A DNA stretch of 64,000 nucleotides from Thioalkalivibrio sp. XN8 (GTDB taxonomy: Bacteria; Pseudomonadota; Gammaproteobacteria; Steroidobacterales; XN24). A program made the translations under genes and the position numbers. The notes under the pieces are model-generated. The model searched no databases, was not told the origin of the DNA, and worked only from the letters and a program-made list of their open reading frames with translations. This document shows positions 20,336-29,601 of the stretch, one piece after another; positions within the stretch are counted from its first letter, which is position 1, and every line of letters begins with the position of its first letter. The stretch spans positions 22,376 through 86,375 of the forward strand of contig NZ_JAALFH010000062.1 in NCBI RefSeq assembly GCF_011058255.1. Direction: 5' to 3'.

Positions 20336-20458
20336 CCGCGCTGGGTGATGTGGTGCGGGTCGATTCGGGGCGCTCGCGAACAGGGATGTTCGCGAGCGAG
20401 CGTACAGGGACGTATTCACAGCGTCCCCGAATCGACCCGCACCGCAGCGCGCAGCGCG
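20336..20458 (+). repeat. Structured repeat, copy D
   Basis: Exact 123-bp duplicate of copy B, 320 bp downstream in the same orientation; the shared flank CCCGGTRGCCG suggests the duplicated unit is slightly longer. It ends 17 bp before the phoU stop codon, so the convergent end of phoU mRNA would carry this structure. Confidence 0.85.
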
Positions 20459-20474
20459 GGATCGACCTGGGTCG

Positions 20475-21221
20475 CTAGGCGTCCTTGCCGGGCGGCGGCG
20501 TGACCTCGGCGCCCATCTCCTTCGCCAGCTGCTTGGTCTTGATGTGCCGCACATCGCGGCCCTGGACCACGTAGATGACGTACTTGGCGATGTTCTTGGC
20601 GTGGTCGCCGATCCGCTCCAGCGCCTTGATGACGATCACGATCTCGGCGGCATGCTCGATGCGCGAGCTGTCCTGGGCGAGCGTCTCATGCACCAGCCGC
20701 AGGCACTGCTTGTACTCCCAGTTCAGGTGGCGGTCCTCGGCGGCCACGCGGATGGCCTTGTCGGCGTCGAAGACGTCGAGCGCCTCGAGAACCTCGCGCA
20801 TCAGCTTGGCGGCCAGCTCCGCCATCCGGTCGATGGCGCGGGAGAACTGCGGCACGGGTTCGACCTCGTCCACGATCAGCTTGCGCGCGGTCTTGGCGAT
20901 CTTCTTCGCCTCGTCGCCGACGCGCTCGAGGTCGGTGATGGTGCGGATCATGGCGAGGACGACGCGCAGGTCCGTGGCGATGGGCTGGCGCTTGGCGATG
21001 AGCTTGAAAGCCAGTTCCTCGCCGTCCGTGTCGAGCTGGTTGACCTCCGTCTCGCGCGCGATGACCTTGCGGGCGAGGTCGTCGTCACGCTCCTTGAGCG
21101 CCCGGCGCGCGAGCAGGATCTGGTCGACCACCAGGCCGCCCAGCTTGAGCACCAGCAGCCGGAGCTGGTCCAGCTCGTTGTCGTAGGCCTTGACGGTATG
21201 GGACTCGGAGAGCTCGGTCAT
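20475..21221 (-). CDS. phoU: Phosphate transport regulator PhoU (pst operon copy)
   Basis: Peripheral regulator linking the Pst transporter to PhoR, keeping the Pho regulon off when phosphate is plentiful. 248 residues forming two three-helix PhoU repeats, each with the metal-binding-type motif: TDLERVGDEAKKIAK in the first and ALERIGDHAKNIAKYVIY in the second. Last gene of pstSCAB-phoU, 19 bp after pstB. A second PhoU is at 28300-29022. Confidence 0.97.
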   Translation of the reverse strand: MTELSESHTVKAYDNELDQLRLLVLKLGGLVVDQILLARRALKERDDDLARKVIARETEVNQLDTDGEELAFKLIAKRQPIATDLRVVLAMIRTITDLERVGDEAKKIAKTARKLIVDEVEPVPQFSRAIDRMAELAAKLMREVLEALDVFDADKAIRVAAEDRHLNWEYKQCLRLVHETLAQDSSRIEHAAEIVIVIKALERIGDHAKNIAKYVIYVVQGRDVRHIKTKQLAKEMGAEVTPPPGKDA

Positions 21222-21240
21222 GGCAGTGTCCTCTGGCCCG

Positions 21241-22095
21241 TCAGCCGAAGCGGCCGGTGATGTAGTCCTCGGTCAGCTTGTGCGTCGGATTGGTAAAGAT
21301 GTGGTCCGTCGTCCCGACCTCGACCAGGATGCCGAGATGGAAATACGCGGTGCGCTGCGACACGCGCGCCGCCTGCTGCATCGAGTGGGTCACGATCGCG
21401 ATGGTGTATTTCTGCTTCAGCTCGTCGATCAGGTCCTCGATGCGGGCGGTGGCGATGGGATCCAGCGCTGAACAGGGCTCGTCCATCAACACGACCTCGG
21501 GATTGACGGCGATGGCGCGCGCGATGCACAGCCGCTGCTGCTGGCCGCCGGAGAGGCCGGTGCCCGGCTGGTCCATGCGGTCCTTGACCTCCTTCAGCAG
21601 GCCGGCGCGCTCCAGCGACTCGTGCACGATCTCCTCGAGATCCGTCTTGTCGCGCGCCATGCCGTGGATCCGCGGCCCGTAGGCGACGTTCTCGAAAATC
21701 GACTTCGGGAACGGGTTCGGCTTCTGGAACACCATGCCGACCCGGGCGCGCAGCTGCACCACGTCGAGCCGCTTGTCGTAGATATTCTCGCCGTCGAGCG
21801 TGATGTCGCCGGTCACCCGCGCGATGTCGATGGTGTCGTTCATGCGGTTGAGGCAGCGCAGGAACGTCGACTTGCCGCAGCCCGAGGGCCCGATCATGGA
21901 GATCACCTCGTTGCGGCCGATGTCGAGCGACACGTCCATCACCGCCTGCTTGTCCCCGTAGTACACGTCGACGTTGCGGCAGCTCATGACCGCGTCCGGA
22001 TGGGTGTAATCCCCGATGGTCTTGCCGGGCACGGCCTCGGTGGTGCCCTCGGGTCGCGGCCGCTCGGAGACCGCCCGATTCGCTTCAGCTGGCAT
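21241..22095 (-). CDS. pstB: Phosphate ABC transporter ATP-binding protein PstB
   Basis: ATPase of the high-affinity phosphate importer. Walker [10 protein letters not shown], signature LSGGQQQR, Walker B with [10 protein letters not shown], and the H-loop ATHS-type IVTHSM. ATG 22095 is preferred because AGGGG lies five bases before it, giving 284 residues; an in-frame ATG at 22152 would add 19 residues. Even so the N-terminus is ~25 residues longer than E. coli PstB. Follows pstA closely. Confidence 0.97.
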   Translation of the reverse strand: MPAEANRAVSERPRPEGTTEAVPGKTIGDYTHPDAVMSCRNVDVYYGDKQAVMDVSLDIGRNEVISMIGPSGCGKSTFLRCLNRMNDTIDIARVTGDITLDGENIYDKRLDVVQLRARVGMVFQKPNPFPKSIFENVAYGPRIHGMARDKTDLEEIVHESLERAGLLKEVKDRMDQPGTGLSGGQQQRLCIARAIAVNPEVVLMDEPCSALDPIATARIEDLIDELKQKYTIAIVTHSMQQAARVSQRTAYFHLGILVEVGTTDHIFTNPTHKLTEDYITGRFG

Positions 22096-22165
22096 CTTGA
22101 CCCCTCGCTCTCGCGGAGTTTTCGTCAGTACATCGTGCATGTTCGTGTCCATCTGCCGGGCCCGC

Positions 22166-23470
22166 TCACCAGCGGCGCTCGAACTTGCGCCGCAGGAAGA
22201 CCGCCAGCAGGTTCATCGCCAGCAGGAAGCCCAGCAGGACCATGATGGCGGCGGAAGTCCGCTCGACGAAGGCGCGCTCCGGGCTGTCCGCCCAGAGGAA
22301 GATCTGCACCGGCAGCGCCGTGCTCGGATCGGTGAAACCCTGCGGCACGTCGACGATGAAGGCCACCATGCCGATCATCAGGAGCGGCGCAGTCTCGCCG
22401 AGCGCCTGGGCCATCCCGATGATGGTCCCGGTCAGCATGCCGGGCATGGCCAGCGGCACCACGTGGTGGAACGTGGTCTGCATCTTGGAGGCCCCCATGC
22501 CCAGCGCCGCCTCCCGGATCGAAGGCGGGACGGCCTTCAGCGCGGCGCGGCTGGCGATGATGATGGTCGGCAGGGTCATCAGCGTCAGCACCAGGCCGCC
22601 GACCAGCGGCGCCGAACGGGGCATGCCGAAGAAGTTGAGGAACACCGCCAGGCCCAGCAGGCCGAAGACGATCGACGGCACCGCCGCCAGGTTGTTGATG
22701 TTCACCTCGATCAGGTCGGTCCAGCGGTTCTTCGGCGCGAACTCTTCGAGGTAGACGGCCGCGGCGATACCGATCGGGAAGCTCAGCCCGAGCGTCACCA
22801 GCAGCATGAAGAAGGAGCCCTTCACGGCGCCCAGGATGCCGGCGAGCTCCGGGTCCCGGGAGTCGCCGTTGGTAAAGAGCGCGGTATTGAATTTCAGCTC
22901 GAGCCGGCCCTGGTCGGCCAGCGCATCGAGCCAGCCGAGCTGCTTGTCGCTCAGCCGCCGCTCGCTTTCCGGCACCTCCGTGGTAATGCGGCCTTTGCGA
23001 TACATGTCCGCGTCATCGTCCGCCGGCACCCAGAGCTCGATGGTCTGCCCGACCAGCGAGGGGTCGTCCAGCACCATGTTCTGCAACTCGAACATCGCCC
23101 CGGTACTCACCAGGCTGTTGAGCGCGCGCCGGTCGCTGCGGCTGGTGACCTCCGGGAACAGGCCGTAGAGGGCGTTGCGCACCACGGCGAGGTAGTTGCC
23201 GGCGCGCAGCGAGGCCTCCGAAGCGTCGCCCTGGGGGTCCACGGTCTCCGCGTCGAGGTTGAACTCGAGCTTCATGTAGGTCTGCTGGAACGCGGTATAG
23301 CCGTTGCCGATGATGGTCGTCAGCAGCAGGCCGAGGAAGCTGATGGCGAGGACCAGCGCTATGATGCCGTAGGCCTTGAAGCGGGCCTCGGCGCGATAGC
23401 GGCGCGGCAGGCTGGCGCGCACCACCTCGAGCACAGGCGGGCGCCCGCCGGCGTTATTCGTACTGCTCAC
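22166..23470 (-). CDS. pstA: Phosphate ABC transporter permease PstA
   Basis: Inner-membrane permease. 434 residues, longer than the ~300 of E. coli PstA: one N-terminal membrane segment ([19 protein letters not shown]) is followed by a ~180-residue extracytoplasmic insertion before the binding-protein-dependent transport domain. The EAA-type loop reads [20 protein letters not shown]. Its start overlaps the pstC stop by 17 bp. Confidence 0.95.
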   Translation of the reverse strand: MSSTNNAGGRPPVLEVVRASLPRRYRAEARFKAYGIIALVLAISFLGLLLTTIIGNGYTAFQQTYMKLEFNLDAETVDPQGDASEASLRAGNYLAVVRNALYGLFPEVTSRSDRRALNSLVSTGAMFELQNMVLDDPSLVGQTIELWVPADDDADMYRKGRITTEVPESERRLSDKQLGWLDALADQGRLELKFNTALFTNGDSRDPELAGILGAVKGSFFMLLVTLGLSFPIGIAAAVYLEEFAPKNRWTDLIEVNINNLAAVPSIVFGLLGLAVFLNFFGMPRSAPLVGGLVLTLMTLPTIIIASRAALKAVPPSIREAALGMGASKMQTTFHHVVPLAMPGMLTGTIIGMAQALGETAPLLMIGMVAFIVDVPQGFTDPSTALPVQIFLWADSPERAFVERTSAAIMVLLGFLLAMNLLAVFLRRKFERRW

Positions 23471-24842
23471 GGTACTTCCTCACCACGTGCAGGGCGATGA
23501 CGTTCAGGATCAGCGTCACCACGAACAGGACCAGGCCGAGCGCGAAGGCCGCCAGCGTCTTGGCGCTGTCGAACTCCTGGTCGCCGACCAGCAGGGTGAC
23601 GATCTGGACCGTCACCGTGGTCACCGCCTCGAGCGGGTTGGCCGTCAGGTTGGCCGCCATGCCGGCCGCCATCACCACGATCATGGTCTCCCCGATGGCG
23701 CGCGAGACCGCCAGCAGGAAGCCGCCCACGATGCCCGGCAGCGCCGCCGGAATGATCACCTGCTTGATGGTCTCGGCCTTGGTGGCGCCGAGGGCATAGG
23801 CGCCGTCGCGCATCGCCTGCGGCACGGCGTTGATCACGTCGTCCGACAGCGACGAGACGAAGGGAATAATCATGATGCCCATCACCAGCCCGGCCGCCAG
23901 GGCGCTCTCCGAGGCCACGTCCAGCCCGAGCGTCACGCCCATGGCGCGCACCTGCGGCGCCACCACCAGGGCGGCGAAGAAGCCGTACACCACGGTCGGC
24001 ACGCCGGCCAGGATTTCGAGCAGCGGCTTGGCCACGGTGCGCATCTTGCGCGGGGCGTACTCCGCGAGATAAATCGCGACCATCAGACCGATCGGGCCCG
24101 CCACGAGCATGGCGATGAACGAGATCAGCAGCGTGCCGGCGAACAGCGGCACCGCGCCGAAGGCGCCCGAGGCGCCGACCTGGTCGGCGCGCAGCGCCGT
24201 CTGCGGGCTCCAGTTCAGCCCGAACAGGAACTCGGTAATCGGCACTCGCTGGAAGAAGCGGATCGACTCGAACAGCACCGACAGCACGATGCCGACGGTG
24301 GTGAAGATCGCCAGCGTCGAGGAGGCGATCAGGAAGAACAGCGCCAGGTTCTCGACCCGGTTGCGCGCGCGCAGGGTGGTCGAGATGCTGCGGTAGCCGA
24401 TGGCGAGCCCCCCGACCGCCAGCGCCAGCACCAGCACGGTGCGCAGCGTCGCGCTTTGCGCCTGGAGGCTCACGTACTGCCGGGCCGCCGCCTGGACCGC
24501 CTCCGACTGCTGGCCGGTAACGATATTCCCGACCACGGTGTTGCGCACGTCGTTCATGAACAGCCCGAGCCGGCCCTCGTCGAGGGCCTGGATCTCGGCC
24601 GGCAGGTCCGCGATGACCAGCCGCTCCAGCACGACCGGCTCGGCGACGCGCCAGCCGAACAGCAGCAGCACCGCCGGGACCCCGACGAGCACCGCGGCCC
24701 AGCTCCCATAGTGCGCCGGCAGGGAATGCAGCGCACGGATGCCGCCGGCTTCGCCGGCCAGGGCAAGCGACCGCCGCTTGCCGAGCACGAACGCCGCCGC
24801 GCTCATGACGAGCAGTACGAGGATGACCGTGGAAATTGGCAT
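23454..24842 (-). CDS. pstC: Phosphate ABC transporter permease PstC
   Basis: Second permease subunit, 462 residues, also enlarged at the N-terminus: two membrane segments, a periplasmic-size loop (about residues 80-125), then the conserved permease domain. The EAA loop is MRDGAYALGATKAETIKQVI. Enlarged PstC/PstA pairs are common in marine and environmental gammaproteobacteria. Starts 117 bp after pstS. Confidence 0.95.
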   Translation of the reverse strand: MPISTVILVLLVMSAAAFVLGKRRSLALAGEAGGIRALHSLPAHYGSWAAVLVGVPAVLLLFGWRVAEPVVLERLVIADLPAEIQALDEGRLGLFMNDVRNTVVGNIVTGQQSEAVQAAARQYVSLQAQSATLRTVLVLALAVGGLAIGYRSISTTLRARNRVENLALFFLIASSTLAIFTTVGIVLSVLFESIRFFQRVPITEFLFGLNWSPQTALRADQVGASGAFGAVPLFAGTLLISFIAMLVAGPIGLMVAIYLAEYAPRKMRTVAKPLLEILAGVPTVVYGFFAALVVAPQVRAMGVTLGLDVASESALAAGLVMGIMIIPFVSSLSDDVINAVPQAMRDGAYALGATKAETIKQVIIPAALPGIVGGFLLAVSRAIGETMIVVMAAGMAANLTANPLEAVTTVTVQIVTLLVGDQEFDSAKTLAAFALGLVLFVVTLILNVIALHVVRKYREQYE

Positions 24843-24959
24843 GCGAGACTCGTATCCGGCTCAAGCCGGCCCTAGTCTATTAAGTCGCAGGGGCGACAGC
24901 CAGCCCGGCCGTCGCCCCCGCCAGTTCCTCCGCTGAGAGGAGCGTGGCCACCCGGCGCT

Positions 24960-26009
24960 TTACAGCGTCTCGAGGTTCTGCACGCGCTCGGCCACGGCCT
25001 TGCGCTCGGCCTGCGGCAGCGGAATCAGGCCGCGATCGGCCAGGTAGCCCTCGGGGCCCCAGGCCTTCTCGCTGGTGAACTCGGCCAGGAACTCGCGCAT
25101 GCCGGGAATCACGCCCACGTGGGCCTTCTTCACGTAGACGTAGAGCGAGCGGGAGACCGGGTAGCTGCCGTCGGCGATGTTGTCGAAGGTCGGCCGCACG
25201 CCGTCGACCGCCTTGCCCTTCAGCACGTCGCTGTTCTGGTCCAGGAAGCTGAAACCGAAGATACCCAGGGCGTTCTTGTTGCCCTGCAGTTTCTGCACGA
25301 TCAGGTTGTCGTTCTCGCCGGCTTCGACGTAGCCGCCGTCCTCGCGCACGGTATGGCAGATGGCCTTGAACCGGCCGGAATCCGACTTGTCGAGTTCCTC
25401 GATCCAGGGGAAGGCCTTGCAACCCGTCTCCATCGCCAGCTCGACAAAGGCATCACGCGTGCCGGAGGTCGGCGGCGGGCCCAGCACCTCGATCTTGATG
25501 GCGGGCAGCGAGGCATTTACCTGGTCCCAGGTCATGTAGGGGTTCTTCACCAGTTCGCCGCTGTCCGGATTCGCCGGGTCCGGCACCTCGGCCGCCAGGG
25601 CCAGCCAGACGTCCTTGAGCGTGAGATCGAAATCCGGGCCGTCCTTGGAATTGGACAGCACGATGCCGTCGTAGCCGATCTTGACCTCGACGATCTCCTC
25701 GACGCCGTTCGACTTGCAGAGCTCCACCTCGCTGCTCTTGATGGCGCGCGAAGCGTTGGTGATGTCCGGATGCTCGACGCCGACACCCGAGCAGAACAGC
25801 TTCAGGCCGCCGCCCGAGCCGGTGGACTCGACCTTCGGGGTCTTGAAGGCGGTAGAGCGACCGAAATTCTCCGCGACCACCGTGGAGAACGGGTAGACGG
25901 TCGACGAACCGACAATGAAGATAGAATCACGGGCAGACTGCGCCTGGGCGGAGCCGGCCATGATCAGTGCCACGGCGACCGAAGCCGACGTCAAGGTCTT
26001 CTTGATCAC
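24960..26009 (-). CDS. pstS: Periplasmic phosphate-binding protein PstS
   Basis: Captures phosphate for the Pst importer. From GTG 26009 (preceded by GAGGGG at a 6-base spacing) it is 349 residues with signal peptide IKKTLTSASVAVALIMAGSAQAQ minus the start codon. Phosphate-binding motifs: FIVGSSTVYPFS, ESTGSGGGLKLFCSG, and PPTSGTRDAFVELA. The frame is open to an ATG at 26036, but the ribosome-binding site favours the GTG. Confidence 0.95.
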   Translation of the reverse strand: MIKKTLTSASVAVALIMAGSAQAQSARDSIFIVGSSTVYPFSTVVAENFGRSTAFKTPKVESTGSGGGLKLFCSGVGVEHPDITNASRAIKSSEVELCKSNGVEEIVEVKIGYDGIVLSNSKDGPDFDLTLKDVWLALAAEVPDPANPDSGELVKNPYMTWDQVNASLPAIKIEVLGPPPTSGTRDAFVELAMETGCKAFPWIEELDKSDSGRFKAICHTVREDGGYVEAGENDNLIVQKLQGNKNALGIFGFSFLDQNSDVLKGKAVDGVRPTFDNIADGSYPVSRSLYVYVKKAHVGVIPGMREFLAEFTSEKAWGPEGYLADRGLIPLPQAERKAVAERVQNLETL

Positions 26010-26048
26010 AGGTTTCCCCTCGGGTTGGACTGGCAATTAAGTCAAGGG

Positions 26049-26082
26049 AGTGTACGGCCGGGATGTTACAGAAATGCTGCAG
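26049..26082 (-). promoter_or_regulatory. Candidate Pho box and -10 of pstS
   Basis: Minus strand CTGCAGC-ATTT-CTGTAAC (26082-26065): two 7-bp half sites 11 bp apart, resembling the PhoB consensus CTGTCAT with 4-bp spacing. Ten bases later lies TACACT (26054-26049), the expected -10 for an activator-dependent promoter lacking a -35 box. It lies 39 bp before the preferred pstS start. Confidence 0.65.
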
Positions 26083-26134
26083 CAAGGTCCCGCCACCCAG
26101 GCCCAAGGGCCCGACGGCCGGAATACAAAGCTAA

Positions 26135-26163
26135 TTGAAACATTGTGTTAGAAGAAATATTAC
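26135..26163 (+). promoter_or_regulatory. Sigma-70 promoter of dapE
   Basis: -35 TTGAAA (26135-26140), 17-bp spacer, -10 TATTAC (26158-26163), 43 bp before the dapE start. It lies in the AT-rich segment between divergent pstS and dapE. Confidence 0.65.
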
Positions 26164-26206
26164 AGGTTATACACAAGGTTCGGACCGGCGCCGCGGGGGC
26201 CCGCCC

Positions 26207-27340
26207 ATGAGCGCCGGGCGCGTGCTCGAACTGGCCCGCGAACTCGTCCGCCGGCCCTCCGTCACGCCGGAGGACGCCGGCTGCCAGGCGCTGATGGCCG
26301 AGCGGCTCGAGCGCATCGGCTTCCAGGTCGAGCGCCAGCGCTACGGCGAGGTCGACAATTTCTGGGCGCGCCGCGGCCATGCGGGGCCCCTGCTCTGCTT
26401 TGCCGGCCACACCGACGTGGTGCCGACCGGCCCGCTGGATGCCTGGACGCATCCGCCCTTCGAGGCCGAGGTGAAAGACGGGCTGTTGTGGGGTCGCGGC
26501 GCCGCCGACATGAAGGCCAGCCTCGCGGCCATGATCGTCGCCTGCGAGGAATTTCTCGCCGCCCGTCCCGATCACCGCGGCTCGCTCGCCTTCCTGGTCA
26601 CCAGCGACGAGGAAGGCCCGGCGCAGGACGGTACGAAGAAGGTCATCGAGGCCCTCGAGGCCCGCGGCGAGAAGATCGACTGGTGCCTCGTCGGCGAGCC
26701 CTCCAGCCGGGAACGGCTGGGCGACATGCTGCGCATCGGCCGCCGGGGCTCCCTGTCCTGCGACCTCCTGGTGCACGGCATCCAGGGCCACGTCGCCTAT
26801 CCCGAGAAGGCCCGCAACCCGCTGCACCAGCTCGCCCCGTTCCTCCAGGAGCTGGTCGGCATCGAGTGGGACGCAGGCAACGCATCCTTCCCGCCGACCA
26901 GCCTCCAGCTCACCAACCTCCACTCCGGCACCGGCTTTCGCAACGTCATTCCCGGCTCGGCCGAGCTGAAGTTCAACCTGCGCTACTCCACCGAGCAGAC
27001 CATGGCAGGCCTGCAGGAGCGCATCGAGGCGCTGTTGCAGCGCCACGGCCTGGACTACGAGGTCAGCTGGCGCGACGCCGGCCGTCCCTTCCTGACACGG
27101 CCGGGCCCCTTCCTCAGCGCCGTGCAGGAAGTGGTGCGCGACATCGCCGGCGTCGACCCCGAACTGTCCACCGGCGGCGGCACCTCCGACGGCCGCTTCA
27201 TCGCCCCGACGGGCGCCGCGGTGGTCGAGCTCGGCCCGGTCAACGCCAGCATCCACAAGATCGACGAGCACGTGCGCGTGGACGACCTGGAGCCGCTGAA
27301 GGACCTCTACCTCGGGGTGATGCGGCGGCTGCTGGCCTGA
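26207..27340 (+). CDS. dapE: Succinyl-diaminopimelate desuccinylase DapE
   Basis: Zinc-dependent M20 hydrolase releasing LL-DAP from N-succinyl-LL-DAP. 377 residues from ATG 26207 (E. coli DapE has 375). Metal-binding motifs: [37 protein letters not shown] and, near the end, [14 protein letters not shown]. Completes the succinylase branch with dapC and dapD at 17.7-19.7 kb. The reading frame continues upstream to 26135 but lacks family similarity there. Confidence 0.97.
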   Translation: MSAGRVLELARELVRRPSVTPEDAGCQALMAERLERIGFQVERQRYGEVDNFWARRGHAGPLLCFAGHTDVVPTGPLDAWTHPPFEAEVKDGLLWGRGAADMKASLAAMIVACEEFLAARPDHRGSLAFLVTSDEEGPAQDGTKKVIEALEARGEKIDWCLVGEPSSRERLGDMLRIGRRGSLSCDLLVHGIQGHVAYPEKARNPLHQLAPFLQELVGIEWDAGNASFPPTSLQLTNLHSGTGFRNVIPGSAELKFNLRYSTEQTMAGLQERIEALLQRHGLDYEVSWRDAGRPFLTRPGPFLSAVQEVVRDIAGVDPELSTGGGTSDGRFIAPTGAAVVELGPVNASIHKIDEHVRVDDLEPLKDLYLGVMRRLLA

Positions 27341-27405
27341 ACCACGAGCCGCGCCTGTAGCCCCGCCGCGAAGCCGGGCCTTGTCGCCCGACCGCGAGGC
27401 CGCGC

Positions 27406-27456
27406 CGTGTCATGCACCTCTCGCTTGAGGAGATGCCGCTCGACGCGCATGACACG
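27406..27456 (-). repeat. Stem-loop repeat, family 2, copy 1
   Basis: Perfect 10-bp outer stem CGTGTCATGC/GCATGACACG around a 31-nt interior. Read on the minus strand the interior carries GTCGAGCGGCATCTC and AGCGAGAGG, which match copy 2 at 27677-27720. Confidence 0.7.
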
Positions 27457-27676
27457 TCCCGACCTCGCTGCCACACAAGTTTCGGTTCGGGCCAGGGCGC
27501 AGCCGGACTCGATCGGCAACGCCAACCCCCGCCGTCCGAGCCGGGAGCCGGAGCCTCAGCTGCCGAGGCAAGTCAGGGTCCGGCTGCCGAGTCCGAGCGG
27601 GGGGGCCGGGAGCAGCCGCGGTGGCCACGGTGCGTTGTGGGCGTGCCGGTCCCCGTATGGCAGCGGAATCGCGACG

Positions 27677-27720
27677 CGTGATGTCCGCCGAGCGACATGT
27701 CGAGCGAGGGGGATATCACG
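27677..27720 (+). repeat. Stem-loop repeat, family 2, copy 2
   Basis: Outer stem CGTGATGTCC/GGATATCACG (ten pairs, one of them G-U) around GCCGAGCGACATGTC and GAGCGAGG. The interior resembles copy 1 in inverted orientation while the stem sequence differs but still pairs. Confidence 0.65.
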
Positions 27721-27800
27721 TGGCGCGGTTGCGCGGTCAGGCTCACGTGATCCGGTTTCGCGGCCAGGTCCTGAGAGATCCAGCCCGCGGTGGAGGTTGG

Positions 27801-28307
27801 TCAGCGCCGGAAGTTGTTCCAGGCAGCCCCCGACGCCAGCCCGGCCATCCAGGCCAGCACCCAGCCGGCCATGCTGAGGCCGAGGAAGGTCCAGCCCATC
27901 TCGGCGCAGTCGCCGGAGCCCTCGAGCATCATGGCAATGGCCTCGTGGGCGGGGAACACGTCCATCAGGTAGTCGTAGCCGGGGCCGCAGGCGGGGACCT
28001 GGTCCGGCGGCAGGCCCTGCAGCCAGACCTGCCGGCCGGCGAACAGCACGCCAGTGCCGGCGGCGAGGATGGCCAGCACGCCGTAGGCGGCCGCGCCGCC
28101 CCGCCCGGGGTTGTGGAGGTAGGCGGCCAGGAAGACGACGCCCAGGGCGAGCACCGAGCCGCGCTGGAGCATGCACAGCGGGCAGGGCTCGTAGCCGAGG
28201 GCGTATTCGGAGAACAGCGCGAAGCCGAGCAGCGCGCCGCAAATCAGGGCGCCATAGAGGTTGACCATGCGGCGGTCGAACCAGGCGGGGCGACTGTCCT
28301 CAGCCAT
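27801..28307 (-). CDS. dsbB: Disulfide bond formation protein DsbB
   Basis: Inner-membrane quinone reductase that re-oxidises DsbA. 168 residues with four membrane segments. Both redox pairs are present: C42-PL-C45 after the first segment and C107/C134 in the second periplasmic loop. The start ATG 28307 overlaps the phoU2 stop by 8 bp, so the two are probably translated from one message. Confidence 0.95.
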   Translation of the reverse strand: MAEDSRPAWFDRRMVNLYGALICGALLGFALFSEYALGYEPCPLCMLQRGSVLALGVVFLAAYLHNPGRGGAAAYGVLAILAAGTGVLFAGRQVWLQGLPPDQVPACGPGYDYLMDVFPAHEAIAMMLEGSGDCAEMGWTFLGLSMAGWVLAWMAGLASGAAWNNFRR

Positions 28308-29022
28308 TCTCCCCCCCGACCTCGCGCTCGGCGTCCTCGATGGCGACGTGCCGGATGTCCTTGCCGTGGACCATGTAGACGACGTACTCGCAGATGTTCT
28401 TGGCGTGGTCGCCGATCCGCTCCAGCGCCCGGCCGACCCACAACATGTCGAGCACCCGGCGGATGCTGCGCGGGTCTTCCATCATCAGCGTGATGGCCTG
28501 GCGCGTCAGCGCGTCGTACTCCTGGTCCACGGCCTTGTCGTCGCGCAACACCTGCATGGCCAGCTCGGGATCGAGGCGTGCGAAGGCGTCGAGCGACTGG
28601 TGCAGCATGCCCCCGACCAGGTCGCCGATGTGGCGCAGGCCACGGTAGCGGTCCACCGGCCGCTCCTGCAGGGCGAGCCGCGCGGCCAGGTAGCCGATCT
28701 TCTCGGCCTCGTCGCCGATGCGCTCGAGGTCGGTGATGGTCTTGATGATGGCCATGATCAGCCGGAGGTCGCTCGCGGTCGGCTGGCGCCGGGCGATGAT
28801 GCGGCTGCATTCCTCGTCGATGGACACCTCGAGGCGGTTGACCTTGTGGTCGTCGCGCACCACCTCCTCGCCCAGCGCGCTGTCGCCGCGCTCCAGCGCC
28901 TCGACGGCGCGGCGCAGCTGGTCCTCGACCATGCCGCCCATGGACATGACGTTGTTGCGCACGGCCTCGAGTTCCGCGTTGAAACGGCGCGACCAGTGGT
29001 GGGTGATGTCCTGGTGTTCCAT
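28300..29022 (-). CDS. phoU: Second PhoU-family regulator
   Basis: 240 residues from ATG 29022 (MEHQDITHHWSRRFNAELEA). Two PhoU repeats with the motifs TDLERIGDEAEKIGYLAA and ALERIGDHAKNICEYVVYMV, and the typical ending GKDIRHV. It is clearly a paralogue of the pst-linked PhoU at 20475-21221. Both sets of acidic/His metal-binding residues look intact, so neither copy appears degenerate. It stands next to phoBR rather than in the pst operon; co-transcribed with dsbB. A division of labour between the two is possible but not shown by sequence. Confidence 0.95.
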   Translation of the reverse strand: MEHQDITHHWSRRFNAELEAVRNNVMSMGGMVEDQLRRAVEALERGDSALGEEVVRDDHKVNRLEVSIDEECSRIIARRQPTASDLRLIMAIIKTITDLERIGDEAEKIGYLAARLALQERPVDRYRGLRHIGDLVGGMLHQSLDAFARLDPELAMQVLRDDKAVDQEYDALTRQAITLMMEDPRSIRRVLDMLWVGRALERIGDHAKNICEYVVYMVHGKDIRHVAIEDAEREVGGENG

Positions 29023-29121
29023 CGAATAGCTCGACCTGCGGCCGCCGGGAAGGTTCAAGTGTCGCACTGCCCCGGCGCCCGGAACAAGAACGACGGTCAC
29101 ACCGCGGCTACAATGCGGGCC

Positions 29122-29592
29122 ATGGGCGTGGAGATCGAGCGCAAGTTCCTGGTGACGGGCGACGGCTGGCAAGCGGGCGCCGCGGGCCGTCGCCTGCGGC
29201 AGGGCTACCTGTCCTTCGACCCCGAGCGGACCGTGCGGGTCCGGGTCACCGGCGACCGGGCCTGGCTGAACATCAAGGGCCGCACCGAGGGCATTCGGCG
29301 GCTGGAGTTCGAATACGGCATTCCGGTCGACGACGCCGTCCAGCTGCTGGCGCTGTGCCAGGGCGCCGTGATCGACAAGACGCGCTACGAGGTCCGCTGG
29401 GACGGGCGCACCTGGGAAGTGGACGAGTTCCACGGCGAGAACGCAGGCCTGGTGGTGGCCGAGCTCGAGCTCCGGGACGAGCACGAGGACTTCACCCGGC
29501 CGCCCTGGCTGGGCCTCGAGGTCTCCGGCGACCCGCGCTACTACAACGCCGCGCTGGCCCGGAATCCCTACCGGGCCTGGACTGGCGACTGA
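29122..29592 (+). CDS. CYTH domain protein (triphosphatase/adenylate cyclase-like)
   Basis: 156 residues from ATG 29122. The CYTH fold begins with the ExExK-type signature (GVEIERKFLV), followed by alternating basic and acidic strands (QGYLSFDPERTVRVRV, WLNIKGR, RLEFEYGIP, VDEFHGENAGLVVAELEL) that line a tunnel binding triphosphate and metal. Most short bacterial members are inorganic tripolyphosphatases, an attractive role beside the Pho genes, but the substrate cannot be read from sequence. A TACAAT box at 29110-29115 lies so close to the start that the mRNA could be leaderless. An ATG at 29113 is an alternative start. Confidence 0.88.
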   Translation: MGVEIERKFLVTGDGWQAGAAGRRLRQGYLSFDPERTVRVRVTGDRAWLNIKGRTEGIRRLEFEYGIPVDDAVQLLALCQGAVIDKTRYEVRWDGRTWEVDEFHGENAGLVVAELELRDEHEDFTRPPWLGLEVSGDPRYYNAALARNPYRAWTGD

Positions 29593-29601
29593 AGCGGCGC
29601 C

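Larger units (their letters stand above)
19723..20474. other. Non-coding stretch with a structured repeat cluster
   Basis: No convincing gene lies between dapD and phoU (752 bp). Open frames here are short and simply read through the repeats. The stretch holds four related copies of a stem-loop repeat, listed separately, plus unassigned GC-rich sequence between them. Confidence 0.75.
27341..27800. other. Non-coding stretch between dapE and dsbB
   Basis: 460 bp between convergent genes. No open frame here looks like a protein. It contains two related stem-loop repeats (27406-27456 and 27677-27720) and other GC-rich self-complementary sequence. No T-tract terminator was recognised for either gene. 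Confidence 0.7.

Noticed and set aside
19735-20458. CRISPR array
   Set aside because: Repeats are long, palindromic, few, in both orientations and without regular unique spacers; no cas genes nearby.
20016-20458. Small proteins encoded across the repeat cluster
   Set aside because: The open frames follow the repeated DNA in several frames and both strands, and end at repeat boundaries; no ribosome-binding sites.
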